Positions 11,901-21,917 of a stretch of 64,000 nucleotides of DNA are shown here, in pieces; position 1 is the stretch's first letter; every line of letters begins with the position of its first letter. Where the stretch lies: positions 1,323,001-1,387,000 of the forward strand of contig BSQZ01000002.1 in the NCBI GenBank assembly GCA_033239005.1, in the 5' to 3' direction. Both the position numbers and the translations under genes were made by a program. The notes beneath the pieces were generated by a model, which was not told the DNA's origin, searched no databases, and saw nothing but the letters and a program-made list of their open reading frames with translations. This DNA is from Lamellibrachia satsuma (Eukaryota > Annelida > Polychaeta > Sabellida > Siboglinidae).

Positions 11901-14478
11901 GGCTAAATAAGTTACCCATTTGAGCCAATTTGGCCACCAGCATTTTGACTGAAAAGCAAATACATGAATTTGAATTTGGCTAAACGAAAATTGGAGCGTT
12001 TAGCCAAAATGGCTAAACAGTTTACAACATCAGAACTAGCCCAGATATTGCCTTATTGTATGTGTTTGAACTGAATCAACATTTCACACAAAACAAGGAA
12101 AGTGACATTAAAGTTGCACTGATCATATATGAAATATGAACAATATAAACACAACAGATTCAGAAAGAAGAACTTGACAAAACAACTCAGTAATACGATT
12201 TTAAAGAACTTATAATTATACTATATTTAGAAGTTGATATTTTACCAAACATTTTTATTAAGGTGCAAAAAATCAATGAAATATGGTAATTAAGCACAGG
12301 ACAATTGATATCTTACCACATAACAATAGGGATATTCCACCAGCCATGGTTTTTAAAGCCTCTCATATGGGCAAAATGAACAGAACGAGATACGACTATA
12401 AGGCAACCATGTGTCGTCACCATTTTGGCATAGCAATTTTTGTGTCCCGTCTTGTTTTCAGCATCAGTTTGAAATTGTCTTTGTTTATTTAAATTGTATT
12501 TTGCTAAGCACACAGCGTGAAAGAGTTTGCAATCTTTCAGGTGTTGGTTTTATATAAATTTTAATAAAAAAAAACATTCGTCTCAATTCACAAAACACAG
12601 TAGCCATCTTGAAAATTCATATTTTTATGTTATCATGCATGTTGACAAAATTCTACATCAGAATCAGAACTGGATAATTGTTTTAGTGGAACAAAACTAA
12701 CAAACATGGATAAATTTGCTTCTCTAGGTTGATGGTAACGATATTGGAATTTTGTATAGTTTGTGGGAGTTGACGTTTTTTTCCCCATATTCCCTAAAGT
12801 TCGCTTCATGAGTTGAAAACCACATAATTGTACCTCAGCAATTCTAACAGCCTATTTCATTCACAAATTCAACAGTTGTTGGGACAAACACTGTACTCAT
12901 TTGGCTGCATGCTAAAATAATAAAGCACAATTGGTGACAGTCTCAAGGTAAACCAGTTGTAAAAAGATGTTGCCCATATGAAACTTTGCACTGCCCGTAT
13001 GAATTGAACCATAAAATGCCACCAGCTACATATTTTCAATATGTTTGTATATTCTTATTTTGCACATTTAAAAAGATGTAGGCTGGGGAATTGCTTAGAA
13101 ATTAAAGGCATATGGTAATTTTTGCCATTGTTGTTTTAATGCCAAGAAATATAATTATGAGCTTTGCAGCAAGTTTATAATTCAATTTAACAGGACACTC
13201 TCTATGCAGTGACTGAGCTTCTCATGTTTTTTGGATGTCTTAGTTTTTTAATGAACTGTAGCACTTTACCGAACTAAAGAAAGTATTTCATTCAGACAGA
13301 TTAAGAAAGGAGGGTGAGAAATGTTTCGTTTAACAATGCATGTGATGTTGATGTGTCATGGAACAGCAAAACAATGTACAGTGAAACCTGCCCATAACGG
13401 ACACCGCCGGGACTATGCATTGTGCCCGTTATGGACAGGTGTCTGTTACGGAAAATTTTATTAAGTGAACACTCACTAGGTGGCACCATTATACTTTGTT
13501 ACGGTCGCCCGTTATTACTGTCGTGAATGGTATAAAGCTACGGTTAATAAAACAATACATGTATATACAATTATATAAAATATATGTGGGCCATAAACTT
13601 AGTTGGTGAAAATGTCATTAATCACACAGTGTTATTGTATTCCACTGCTTGGAAACCTGGTGGCGTATCTTTGACCTCTCTATGATCAAATGATTAATCT
13701 GCTGAGTGATGTAATAGAATTGAATTGTACACGGTTCACTGCATGCTGTCCAGTGGATAGTAATATTGACGGATTTCTCCTTGTTCATTCACTTTGGTTG
13801 GAGCTTGGCTTCTGAGAGTTACATTTTGGTTGAGTCTTTGTCAAAACAAAGCAGAGTTAGGATTAGAGAAAGGCAAGCTGAACCGACTTTGATGTCCAAG
13901 TGAAGCCAAGGGGTGAAAGTTTACACTGCTGGCAGTGGCCTAGGCTAGGGCTTAGCAAGAGGCTCACCTTATTTGGAGCACATTTCTTATACTGCTTGAC
14001 AACATTATGCAGATGGTATGAAACAGAATACATATGTAGCGAAGTCAGTGAATATCAGAGGTGACTCAGCTAAATTAACTTGCATGATTGTCAATGCACT
14101 TTGCCTTGTCCGCAAGCGGCAGGGTGCTATGAAAGGTTGGGTCCAAATTCCCTGTCCATTGTCCACATTGGCCAGGTGGTCTCTATGGCCAGTTAGCGGA
14201 CAGTGCATGAATAGCAAGTAATATGAGACTTTCAAGTGTCCGTTATGGACAGGTGTCCGCTAAGGCAGGTTTTACAAAAATTTCTTGTTATAATAAAAGT
14301 TATGTGACCATGCAGTCACTGAAATATGAAATGCGAGTTTTCCTGGTAATTATATTTCTGCATACATTCATTTTGTAGAAAGAAGAAAGATGATGTTGAT
14401 CCGTATTATCAAGGTATAGAGGAACCTCGACCAACAAGTGACATCAGTGAAGAGAACATCGATGTATTCACGTACTGA
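1012..14478 (+). CDS. SUEL-lectin / CUB-like / mucin-stalk type I membrane protein (six exons)
   Basis: Six exons (1012-1084, 4014-4301, 4900-5226, 6101-6421, 11539-11623, 14379-14478) join without a frame break into 397 codons plus stop. The order is: signal peptide (residues 1-22 or so); a cysteine-rich domain of about 95 residues with the SUEL/galactose-binding lectin pattern; a CUB-like domain ending in a YKASFKLQC strand; a Thr/Pro-rich stalk; one transmembrane helix; a KQKKKK stop-transfer segment; and a 30-residue acidic tail containing DPYYQGIEE. The first four introns are phase 1, as in shuffled extracellular domains, and the last is phase 2. SUEL domains bind rhamnose or galactose, so a cell-surface carbohydrate receptor or adhesion role is inferred. 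The exon assembly is seen in the sequence. The ligand and any signalling through the tyrosines are not shown. Confidence 0.85.
2761..3174. mobile_element. Short non-autonomous hAT-type element in gene 1 intron 1
   Basis: The left end reads CAGGGGTGAAAAC, and the right end read inward is CAGTGGCCGGTAC. The flanks are GACTAGTT (2753-2760) and GACTATTT (3175-3182), an 8-bp target-site duplication with one mismatch, as expected for hAT. Several CCAGCCC/GGGCTGG blocks lie near both ends. It has no transposase. Confidence 0.6.
4014..4301 (+). CDS. Gene 1 exon 2: SUEL/galactose-binding lectin domain
   Basis: The acceptor is TTGTTGCAG and the donor is CCAG|GTAGGC, both phase 1, so the exon is a self-contained domain module. 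The spacing FCLENGEFSITC, GQCP, DAC, EKCQKTNSCTVPV, TTCTGYTGKKFVTVSYKC follows the SUEL lectin cysteine frame and its final K.l.v.Y.C strand. The YGR motif typical of sugar-binding copies is not seen (IHKVVKTG lies at that place), so the sugar specificity may differ or be lost. Confidence 0.8.
4446..4525. repeat. 39-bp tandem duplication
   Basis: Two near-identical 39-bp units beginning GGCTGGCATACAACATATCA lie in intron 2 of gene 1. Confidence 0.8.
4900..5226 (+). CDS. Gene 1 exon 3: CUB-like cysteine domain
   Basis: The acceptor is TTTTTTCAG. The exon reads on from the lectin domain with CxC (RCQCTV), VEVKRLYSGETC, DFCMTGELQC and a strand LHFEYIPNGQSLVIIGIS. This recalls CUB-type beta sandwiches, but the match is loose. 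The donor G|GTTGGT at 5227 is weak and was chosen because it keeps phase 1 into exon 4. If it is not used, the frame runs on for 11 codons to TGA at 5259-5261. Confidence 0.65.
5864..5939. repeat. (AT)n microsatellite
   Basis: A near-pure TA dinucleotide array in intron 3 of gene 1. Confidence 0.95.
6101..6421 (+). CDS. Gene 1 exon 4: Thr/Pro-rich mucin stalk
   Basis: The acceptor is TAACTTTCAG and the donor is CACAAG|GTATGT, both phase 1. After closing the CUB-like domain (SYKASFKLQCSINP), the exon encodes long runs of Thr with Pro and Ser (TTTTVATTTPTESTT and similar). This is typical of a heavily O-glycosylated stalk that lifts the binding domains off the membrane. The repetitive ACAACA codons make it prone to length variation between individuals. 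Confidence 0.8.
6480..6665. repeat. Left part of a split 38-bp minisatellite
   Basis: There are about three diverged copies of the 38-bp unit that forms the main array at 8515-9450 (core ACTGAACACCAATGAATAAG). Positions 6525-6580 hold a non-array segment (TTTGTATTTATAATACGAGG...CAAACAACATTTTGAGAAGC) that recurs at 9458-9512, past the other end of the array. Confidence 0.8.
6666..8517. mobile_element. Insertion splitting the 38-bp array; carries LINE sequence
   Basis: The ends are inverted: AGTGCCAAATAAAC on the left and GATTATTTGGCACT on the right. The 38-bp array units lie on both sides. Further TTTGGCACTATA motifs sit near both ends (about 6720 and 8440). No target-site duplication was confirmed, so a composite origin is possible. 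Confidence 0.45.
6868..7955 (-). mobile_element. Non-LTR retrotransposon (LINE) 3' half, RT fragment A
   Basis: Read on the - strand, 7938-7552 begins MLFADDTNIFCTSNN, the reverse-transcriptase catalytic FADD box. It continues through KKFVVNKLSLNLSKTNYMLF and VKKFLGVYINESLNW, then (with frame changes) to a thumb region and GTRLWNSLNENI near 7180. The element ends in an AATC-type repeat near 6868. The catalytic box is intact but the frame is broken, so this is a dead copy. The clade (Jockey/CR1 group) is only a guess. Confidence 0.8.
8515..9450. repeat. 38-bp minisatellite with higher-order pattern
   Basis: There are about 24 units of 38 bp (consensus begins CTGTTTTACTGAACACCAAT). Variant units carrying ATAAAATGAG and a 2-bp loss occur at 8701, 8888 and 9077. 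These are about 188 bp apart, that is, every five units, giving a higher-order repeat. The array lies in intron 4 of gene 1. Confidence 0.9.
9458..9650 (+). mobile_element. Array-flanking repeat and decayed LINE tail
   Basis: 9458-9512 repeats the segment at 6525-6580. 9545-9640 (ATGAATCCGGTTC...GAAGTGTGTGAATAGTTTA) matches the + strand LINE relic at 38870-38950. Confidence 0.55.
10067..11352 (+). mobile_element. hAT transposon relic with perfect 8-bp target duplication
   Basis: The element proper is 10075-11344. Its terminal inverted repeats are TAGTGCCCTGCGGGGGCC (left) and TAGTGCCCTGCGCGGGCC (right end read inward). It is bounded by identical ATATATAC copies at 10067-10074 and 11345-11352. 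The ends are rich in GGGCCGGGCCTGGGCC repeats. At about 10940-11010 an acceptor-like TTTTCTTCAG precedes DIRPFEEVGGAVFLELVQ, which resembles the DIRPFxxVE block of hAT transposases, followed by a stop. The rest of the transposase is missing, so the copy is non-autonomous. Confidence 0.85.
11539..11623 (+). CDS. Gene 1 exon 5: transmembrane helix
   Basis: The acceptor is TGCTTCAG and the donor is CAGAA|GTAAGT. It enters in phase 1 and leaves in phase 2. It encodes VAVIGIAFGGVFLLIIIMMV followed by ACLVFSKQK, one membrane-spanning helix and the start of a basic stop-transfer segment. Positive residues after the helix fix a type I topology. Confidence 0.85.
11624..13378. other. Gene 1 intron 5, first part
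   Basis: No further exon is supported. Repeated TTTGGCTAAA/TTAGCCAAA motifs at 11890-12020 hint at an old repeat. The rest shows no recognisable family. Confidence 0.4.
13379..14276. mobile_element. TIR element, possibly pogo/Tc1-like, in gene 1 intron 5
   Basis: The left end reads CAGTGAAACCTGCCCATAAC after a TA. The right end read inward is TGTAAAACCTGCCTTAGCGGACACC. Internal copies of CCGTTATGGACAGGTGTC lie near both ends. No intact transposase frame is seen. The superfamily is inferred from the CAGTG..AACCTG end and the TA flank. Confidence 0.5.
14379..14478 (+). CDS. Gene 1 exon 6: cytoplasmic tail and stop
   Basis: The acceptor is TTTTGTAG, phase 2. It encodes KKKDDVDPYYQGIEEPRPTS followed by DISEENIDVFTY and TGA. 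The tail is short and acidic, with two adjacent tyrosines and a C-terminal tyrosine. No ITAM, PDZ ligand or other named motif is certain. Confidence 0.85.
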
Positions 14479-14517
14479 ACAACCTAGCTTAGTTGATTTG
14501 TTCACAAAACAGTTGTA

Positions 14518-15200
14518 TTTAACAAGATTTAACAAGATTTGCCATCCAAGCCAAAGGCCCGGATGGCAAGTGGACAAGGAAGCCATTGGCTTATCGAGAG
14601 TCCAACAATGTTCACCTACTTATAACCCGCCCTCCTGAGATATGTGTCAACCTTGTTTTTAAACATATTCACGCTGCTAGCAGTTACACTCATTCCATTC
14701 ATTTATTGTCCTCTGTGAGAATGAGTGCTTCCTGATGTCCAATCCACATTGATCCTTTACTAATTTTACCTCATGTCCTCTAGTTCTGCTACCCTTCTTG
14801 AGTGAGAAAAACATATTTCTATCAATATTTTCATACCCATTCAATATCTTAAAAACTTCAATCTGATCTCCTCTTAACCTCCTTGTCTCTAGAGTTGTTA
14901 AACCACATTCTTTCAGGCGTTCTTCATAACTAAAGTCTCTCAGTTCTGGAATCATTTTAGTTGCTCTCCTTTGTATGCGTTCAAGCATATCTATATCCTT
15001 CTTACGATATGGTCTCCATGCTTGTATACAGTATTCTAAATGAGGTCTAACTATTGCTTTATAAAGAGGTATAATTAACTTTTTTCCCTTGTATGTTATG
15101 TTTCTTCTAATTTATCCAAGAATTTGAATACCCTTTGAAGCTGCAATACCACACTCCTCTGAAACTTTCATATCAGCGCTTATTGTAACTCCTTTGTCTA
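14518..15200 (-). mobile_element. CR1/L2-like LINE 3' end inserted after gene 1
   Basis: On the - strand the frame gives LERIQRRATKMIPELRDFSY, RLRGDQIEVFKILNGYENID and TRGHEVKLVKDQC...SFSQRTINEWN, the C-terminal part of a CR1/L2-type reverse transcriptase. Upstream (to about 15200) are HLEYCIQAWRPY and VTISADMKVSEECGIAASKG. The 3' end is the family-specific tail (GCCATCCAAGCC...) followed by TTTAACAAGA repeats at 14518-14540. It lies about 40 bp beyond the gene 1 stop codon, so it probably forms part of its 3' UTR or replaced it. Confidence 0.85.
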
Positions 15201-15202
15201 AT

Positions 15203-15647
15203 AAGAGTGTTGAGTTCAATTGTAATTGCATAATTTGTAATGAATTACAATTGTTGTAATTTTTATTGATGTTTTAGAACAATTGTAAACATTATTGTAA
15301 TTAAACTATTATGAGGCTGTGTAATTGTAACTGATCACTGTAATTGACAATTGCAAGAGAATCCAACCGCGGCAAGAATGCATAAATTCACCAAAAATTT
15401 AGTCAAACCCTGTTTAAAAACTATCAGAAATGGTACATGTAATCTTTTTTATAAATACTGTACCCAACCCACAAACTACTGCAACCGACTCTTTATGATA
15501 TAATGCAGTTGATTTTTTGAAGCATTCTAATTGTTATTTTTGAAGTGATGTAATTCCAACTGATTGTGCTGTAATTGATTTTGAAGAAGCGTAACTGTAA
15601 TGATAATTGAGCTTTTATGATGCTTTGTAACTGAACCAAGCTCTTAC
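15203..15647. mobile_element. AATTGTAATTG-rich TIR element (MITE)
   Basis: The ends are imperfect inverted repeats: AAGAGTGTTGAGTTCAATTG on the left and AAGAGCTTGGTTCAGTTACA when the right end is read inward. The interior is dense in TGTAATTG motifs on both strands. It abuts the 5' side of the preceding LINE fragment. No coding capacity is seen. Confidence 0.5.
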
Positions 15648-16132
15648 TACACATGTGTAAGCACCTACTGATTGTTAAACAGATTTATAAGTATTACTGA
15701 AAATATTTTTTCACTAAATTGACAAATTGGACGGATATTTTATTTTCTGTGTTGCCATGCGAGAGACAATGTAATAATTGTTTTTTTTTTATGGAATTGG
15801 CAAAACCCCCATGGTATACTTAATCTGCATTGCAGCTGACATCTGTAAAGCTTTTAATAACTGAATGTGTAAATATGTGTGTGTGTACATAGTTGTTACA
15901 TATTCGAAACATCAACGAAGCCAGTTTTGCTAAACCAAACAACACATCTGACTGGTATATGCAACAACTAGGATGAAGCTCGTTTCCACATTTGTATGAA
16001 TAGATACAATAGGGATGATCTCAGTACCACTTAGCACTTTGACACACTTGCAAGTTATACACAAAAGATGACGCAAACAATTATGTGTCAAAAATGTATT
16101 TCTGCTCTGCATATAATTTGTATTAGTTATTA

Positions 16133-16133
16133 G

Positions 16134-16199
<66 letters not shown>
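16133..16199. repeat. (AT)n microsatellite
   Basis: A pure TA dinucleotide array. Confidence 0.95.
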
Positions 16200-16202
<3 letters not shown>

Positions 16203-17138
16203 GAACTGTTTTGTAAATAATGTTTTTGCTTATAAATTGCATGTATATATTGACTGGATTGGACATATTATTTATGTTTATATCTGAATGTATTAAACAT
16301 TACAAGAAGTGCTATGCGCATAGAATGTATTTTAACTTTATCATTACTAGTTCACTCTTTATCAAATTTAAGATGTAATCGATGATGGTAAGGCTTGAAA
16401 AGACTACATAGAAATAGCTACATAGCTACTCAACCTCATCAATTTATGTGCTTATGTGAGTCCAATAACATAAATGAAAATATACAACTTAAGCATTATA
16501 CCCACACCAATTAAACTATCAGCTACAAAGATATCAGGTCACTTACCCCCATATTTATTACTACTGTTGGTATGATTAATAAATTTTGTCGATGATTGGT
16601 TGGTTCATGCTTCTGATCAATTGATTTATTATAATCTTGTGCTATCGATCATTTTCGATTATATAAAAATTCAGGCTGAATTTAATTCCAACACACGAGT
16701 TATCTGGACATACCAGGAATCTTGTGTGTGAAAAATGGCGGTGCCACATCGCGCAGCCTGGATAAACGAGGCTAATTATGGTGTTAAAAAGGTTGACAAA
16801 TTATTCTACTTTCCTTGGGGAAAGTTCGATCGAGAGCGTTTTTTCATTGATGGAATAAATACACTAGTCCATAAATGACCCTTCATCACGTACCACCCCT
16901 AAAAGTGACCAACAATGAGGTTAATTTGAATTTTACGCCTGACCAATGACCAACATATTATTGGTCGCTTCTAGCGAAATCTTTATGTTGCAATCATGCT
17001 GGAAGCCCACAGTTTTTAGGTACTAAACGATTACACAATAGATCATCAATCAATGATCGATTGTGAAAATCAAACCAGTTCCCAACACTATACATTACAT
17101 CATTAACAGCAGCACAGTAAATTCCACTGTGCACAAAT
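16200..17138. other. Intergenic, no gene seen
   Basis: AT-rich intergenic DNA. I see no supported exon and no named repeat. Confidence 0.4.
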
Positions 17139-18390
17139 TCATTCAGTGTAAGCTGCATTTCAGTACATTCAATTCAAAGAAATTAAATATAATGTCCACT
17201 GGTCAAATCCCATAAATGTAGTAGGGCCTATACTATTATATGTCCTCTATCGGTCATGTAACCAGAAAGACTAGAACATAATTCAGACCTTGACATTAAG
17301 CTTTTGTACCCAGTGGCCCGTCGTAGATGTTAAAAGTTACTGGCCCCCCAAAAAAGTTACTGGCCCAAAATATATTTTTATTGATTTAAAAAACACTATT
17401 TTGCTGTATATCATATTACAGGTCGACAGATGCGAGTTTGGACGTTATTTATTTTGCCGTTGGTGATTTACTTTCATGCTTTCAGTCAGTATTCCGCATG
17501 GCAGACAATGTTGCTGCAGGAATCGTTTGAGAATCATATGCCTTCTGTCTAAGCAGATCGTGTTTTGAGAATGACGGGTGATGCCGCCACGTGCATACTG
17601 AGTTACAGCTAGTTATACTCGAAAATACGATGGGTCAACCGGACCTGACACTGTATATAACTATAACTGTTACAGTTGGGTTTATTTCTTTCGAAAATAA
17701 ACTTTTGGACTGAAGTACAAGGTTACAGTAAATTTAAGTATCTGCGCCCTAGCGGGCCTGGAATGGATGCTATGTGCTGTTGTGACACCTAGTGAACAGT
17801 CCGGGAACCAGTAGGTTTATATGAAATCGGTATGTCAAAGGCGTATCGTTGATACGTATCGTGCAGGTGAAAATGCTGAGATATACCGATATTATACTGG
17901 TAACACAGCGTAACCCTAGTAAAATATAGGCATCCGCAAGATTGTGTTTAATTGTAGCGCCGGAGTGGATGGCAAGGACAAGCAATTGAAACGATGACTT
18001 GTGGCTGTTACTAATGGGATAAAACAATCTGAAAATATGTTGGCCCACCAGTAAAATATGGAAACTTGTGGCCTGACAGCCCCAAAAAAGGCACTGGGCC
18101 AGCTAACCAGCGGGCCAGTGTTAATGTCGAGGCCTGTAATTATTAATTACCATGCACCAATTATTCTATTTATTCATTCAGTGTAAGTCGTGTTTCAATA
18201 CATTCAATATTGCTCAAAGAAACTAAATGAACAAAACTCCAATATAAAATATAATTTTTTTATATATGTCCACTTATCAAATCCTACAAATGTAGTATAT
18301 TATTATATTATGTCTTCTATTGGTCATGTAACCAGAAAGACTATTATTGATTACCATGCACCAATTATACTATTTATGCTAGTTACCATT
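17139..18390. repeat. Tandem duplication of about 180 bp, first copy split by a transposon
   Basis: 17139-17283 continued by 18137-18175 aligns with 18172-18390. The shared blocks are TTCATTCAGTGTAAG, GGTCATGTAACCAGAAAGAC and TTACCATGCACCAATTAT. The second copy therefore shows the site before insertion of the element at 17284-18136. Confidence 0.75.
17284..18136. mobile_element. TIR DNA element with CAGRCCTYGACATTAA ends
   Basis: The left end is CAGACCTTGACATTAAGC. The right end read inward is CAGGCCTCGACATTAACACT. GGCCCG and ACTGGCCC repeats lie just inside both ends. TAATT flanks it on both sides (17279-17283 and 18137-18141). The ends resemble non-autonomous hAT elements, but the duplication visible is only 5 bp. 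No transposase is seen. Confidence 0.6.
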
Positions 18391-18391
18391 A

Positions 18392-20250
18392 TGAACTCAT
18401 AAATAATTCCAAACTGCATGCAACTATGGGTAAATGGTCAACTGGACACCAGCCTACTGGACGCAGGTAGCAAAGTAAACATGGATTATCATGTGACAGA
18501 CAATCCTAAGGTGGACAGACATTTGCCATGCTTAGCCAGTTGCACCCTGTACTGCCATGCAGTAATTGGGAGGGGCAGTGATTATGTGGCATCTGCTATC
18601 ATGTGGTAACAACAGCGTTTGGAGGGCTTCAAACAACACTCAATCGGACGGGGCTGAAAGTTGAAACTAACCGTCAGTATGATTATAGCATATTGTAGAC
18701 AGTTTCTCAACCTCGCATTGTTGGTCGGCCACCTGAAGAACTTGCATGTTTATCGCAGGAGTTACAGCATTTTCGTTTGATCCTCACGGTAAACTGGGCA
18801 TAGCATTCGAATGTTTGTCACCAAGATGGCTGGATTTCCTTGGCAACACCAGTGACATCGCTCTAGCCTCTGCCCATCCCAATGGCAATGTCATAAAAAT
18901 GTTCTCACTTGCAACAGTTAGGGCCTGTTCCACACACACGTTGGTCTTCCAATTACCTTTTCCTAAAAAACAAGTTTACATAACAGTAATTTAAGTGAAA
19001 ATTATATATCTAGACCCCCCCACTTCACATTAACTGGATAACCTTTTCCTAGAAAATAAGTTAATATCATTTGTGACTGACCTAATCTATTAGAAATTTA
19101 GAATGACTATTTAATTACTGTCGTGCCTATGAAAACAAATATTATGTGATGTTTAAGCGTCTTGGCTCTTGCAGAAATTGAAGATTTCTTTTGAAGAAGT
19201 CTTGCAGGCATTTCCCAGAAAAGAACGTTCCCAACAAAAAATAAGCGTTACTTATTTCCTATACATAGATCTCACACAATATTACCTATATATAGGTAAT
19301 CCGTTGTTACCATATACACTGCAGTATCATTACTTTTGAGCAAGGAAGACTTGGAGACCACAAAAAAACTGTTCAACTGGCACATGCAGCGACACACTTA
19401 AAAAATACAAAATGTCGTCTGCTTATCCGAAATTTTCGACTACAGCAGACGACAAAAACAGCATCCATCATCCATATTTTATTTGATTTACCGAATTACT
19501 GGCTTTGCTAATTAGTACCTTGCATATTTCCATAAATTTATAACTTCTTTGCATGCGTGTTTCGTTTACTTTCGCAGCTAAATGTGCACGATTCACCGCT
19601 TTTCTGACCCAAACGTGTTGTTTGTAAACGGCAAAATAATACTTAGCTGAACAAGCTAACGCTCATACATCAAGTAATTAAGTGTAGTAACGCTGGATAC
19701 TCGGATAGAAACGTCAAAATGATGGACTCCAATTAAGACTTTATATGTAGCTGGCATGGAAGCTGACCAAAGTTTAAAAAAATTCACAGGGTATTATATA
19801 TAATTATATGAGCAAATATCACATCAAAAATATCCGTCAGATGGCGACGTGACATGTATAGTTGCCCACGTCCTATCTGTGGTCCTATCCCAAACTCCGC
19901 GAGAGTGGCGCCACAGTGCGGAATGGTATCAGGGTTCAGCCTACTGTTACGTTTCCCATTGGTGACCATGTTAACGTGTTGCACGATTATAAGAAAACGG
20001 GCCTATAAAAAATTCTTAAACGCATTATCTGCCTTTGTCATCATCTCACTGACATGTTGATCGAGTTTACTCAAAGTCTCGTACGTCTAACTATTTTAAA
20101 ATGCCTGAACGTGCCTTACCCGTCAATGTTTACCAATTTCTGCATGAATTACTATGCACACGTTCCTTGTGGCGAAAAAATTGCCAAAAATCCTTCCGCC
20201 TATTGAAATCATCTAACAATCCACAGTTTCAATGTCAACATGTTCTACTA
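18392..20250. other. Intergenic, no gene seen
   Basis: Short open frames occur but lack splice sites or family motifs. Part of 19700-19760 resembles the 3' UTR of the LINEs at 24.1 and 49.2 kb (ATGGACTCCAATTAAGAC), suggesting old LINE debris. Confidence 0.35.
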
Positions 20251-20859
20251 CAGCATTTAACAAACCCTGGCCCGCGGACCAAATTTGGTTTTCAGTTGAC
20301 CCGCGAGACCCTCTCCAAAAGTATGAAATATTGAAAAACAAATTTGGAATATAAATTTTTATTTGTTGATTTCACGTCTACTGTAGAATCTAGAGTCTAT
20401 ACAAAATTTAATTAATGTGGAGTTGCGTCGTCAACCCATTTATGCTGGGGCAGTTACTATCGTAGGAAACGCATATTGATAGTTATGTTGTGCGCGTTTA
20501 ATTAATTCTGCACAATTGTGTAACTGCGCTGCGTAGATAGTTGATCGGTATGCATTTTTATATTAGTTAGCTTTGATTTTTATTCTGTATCGAAGGCATG
20601 CATTATTCGATTTATAAATTGCCGGTGGCATCGGTATATTACCCAACGTTTCTTCTAGGAGCATGCATGGGTTCTCTAATAATTAGCTTGCTGAAATTAG
20701 AATAACGTTGCTTGTCAAATAGTGATACTAGCAATGACATAAATAATACCGGTAATCATTTAATTGCAGAGCGCCACCAGTCGATTGTGCAGATCAATAC
20801 AATGCGCCCAACATTTATGTTACATTGAAATTATCACTACTGTATGCTTTTCAACTCCG

Positions 20860-21910
20860 AAGACCATAGCGGCGTAGCTGTTTCAACCGTTCTAGCTCTT
20901 GTAACATCTGCTTGGTCGATTGCACTTGCCGAGAGCACAGACAGACGTGATATTGTTCAGCTGCTGGTATATGTGCGATACTTCGACAAAGGCGTTTCGG
21001 AAGACATCCTGTGCCTTATTCCATTGAAAGGCACAACGACAACTACTGACATGTGCAATGTATTACTGCAATTCGGTAAAGAGAACGAGTTGACATGGGA
21101 CAACCTTGTTTCAATTTGCACGGATGGTGCCCCAAATATGCTTGGTCGTCGAGCTAGACTCGTTACGATGTTCCGTCAGCGAATCGGAAAGGCGAACTTG
21201 CTTTCTTGTCACTGCATTATTCACCAGCAAGCTCTGTGTGTAAAAGGAGGCCGCTGCGTCCTGGCAGACATTTTTGGACACCTGAACAAGTTGAACATGT
21301 TGCTCCAGGGACGATAGAAGCTGCTGTGTAATTTGCACGAAGCAGTAAAGAGGTTTAACGGCAAGCTTTCTCTTTCAAAGTTCACGCGAAGACGAGGCGC
21401 GCACGGAAGACGCCAAGCAGATGCTTGTCGGTGTCTGCAGACAGCATTCAACAAGCGATTCGTCGACTTCACATCTATCGATGACGTTTGTTGCTTTTTT
21501 TGTCAGTTCATTTACCTCCCAGCCAGACGTGTGTCACAAGTTGTCGCATACGTTTGGAGTCGACGAAGCTGCGTTGCAGGAGGATTTCATCGATTTAAAA
21601 ATTGTTCCTGGCTTGAAAGAACAGTTTCTCGCTGCGAAAGACGACATTGTGCTTTTCTGGATGACGAAAGAGCCGGTCCGGTTTCTAGCATTACGCGAGG
21701 CTGTGCAAAAATTCCTGGTACTTTTCGGTAGCACGTGGTCACGTGGTCATATGAATCTGGATTCTCCGCGAAGTATCATATCAAGAACTCACTTCGGTGT
21801 TGGTTGACGAACAAACGATTGGTTGAGCTTCTGCGACTTGCGATCTTCCCTCTCGCTCCAGGCTTCAGTCGGTTATCGAATAGAATATGCAACATCACCC
21901 TTCTCATTAA
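20860..21910 (+). pseudogene. hAT-superfamily transposase relic (GTF2IRD2/ZBED-like)
   Basis: 20870-21315 reads ALAESTDRRDIVQLLVYVRY, LIPLKGTTTTTDM, ICTDGAPNMLGRRARL and LLSCHCIIHQQALC, the DESTD...TDGAP...HCIIHQ core of hAT transposases related to GTF2IRD2 and ZBED proteins. After a stop at 21316 the similarity continues as LHEAVKRFNGKLSLSKF and CLQTAFNKRFVDF. It then shifts frame to LQEDFIDLKIVPGLKEQFLA and FLVLFGSTW, and again to KNSLRCWLTNKRLVELLRLA near 21780-21850. The first acidic residue of the core appears altered (AEST). With one stop and at least two frameshifts, this is a dead copy. CTGGCCCGCGGACC at 20265 may mark its 5' end. Confidence 0.85.
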
Positions 21911-21917
21911 CATTAAG

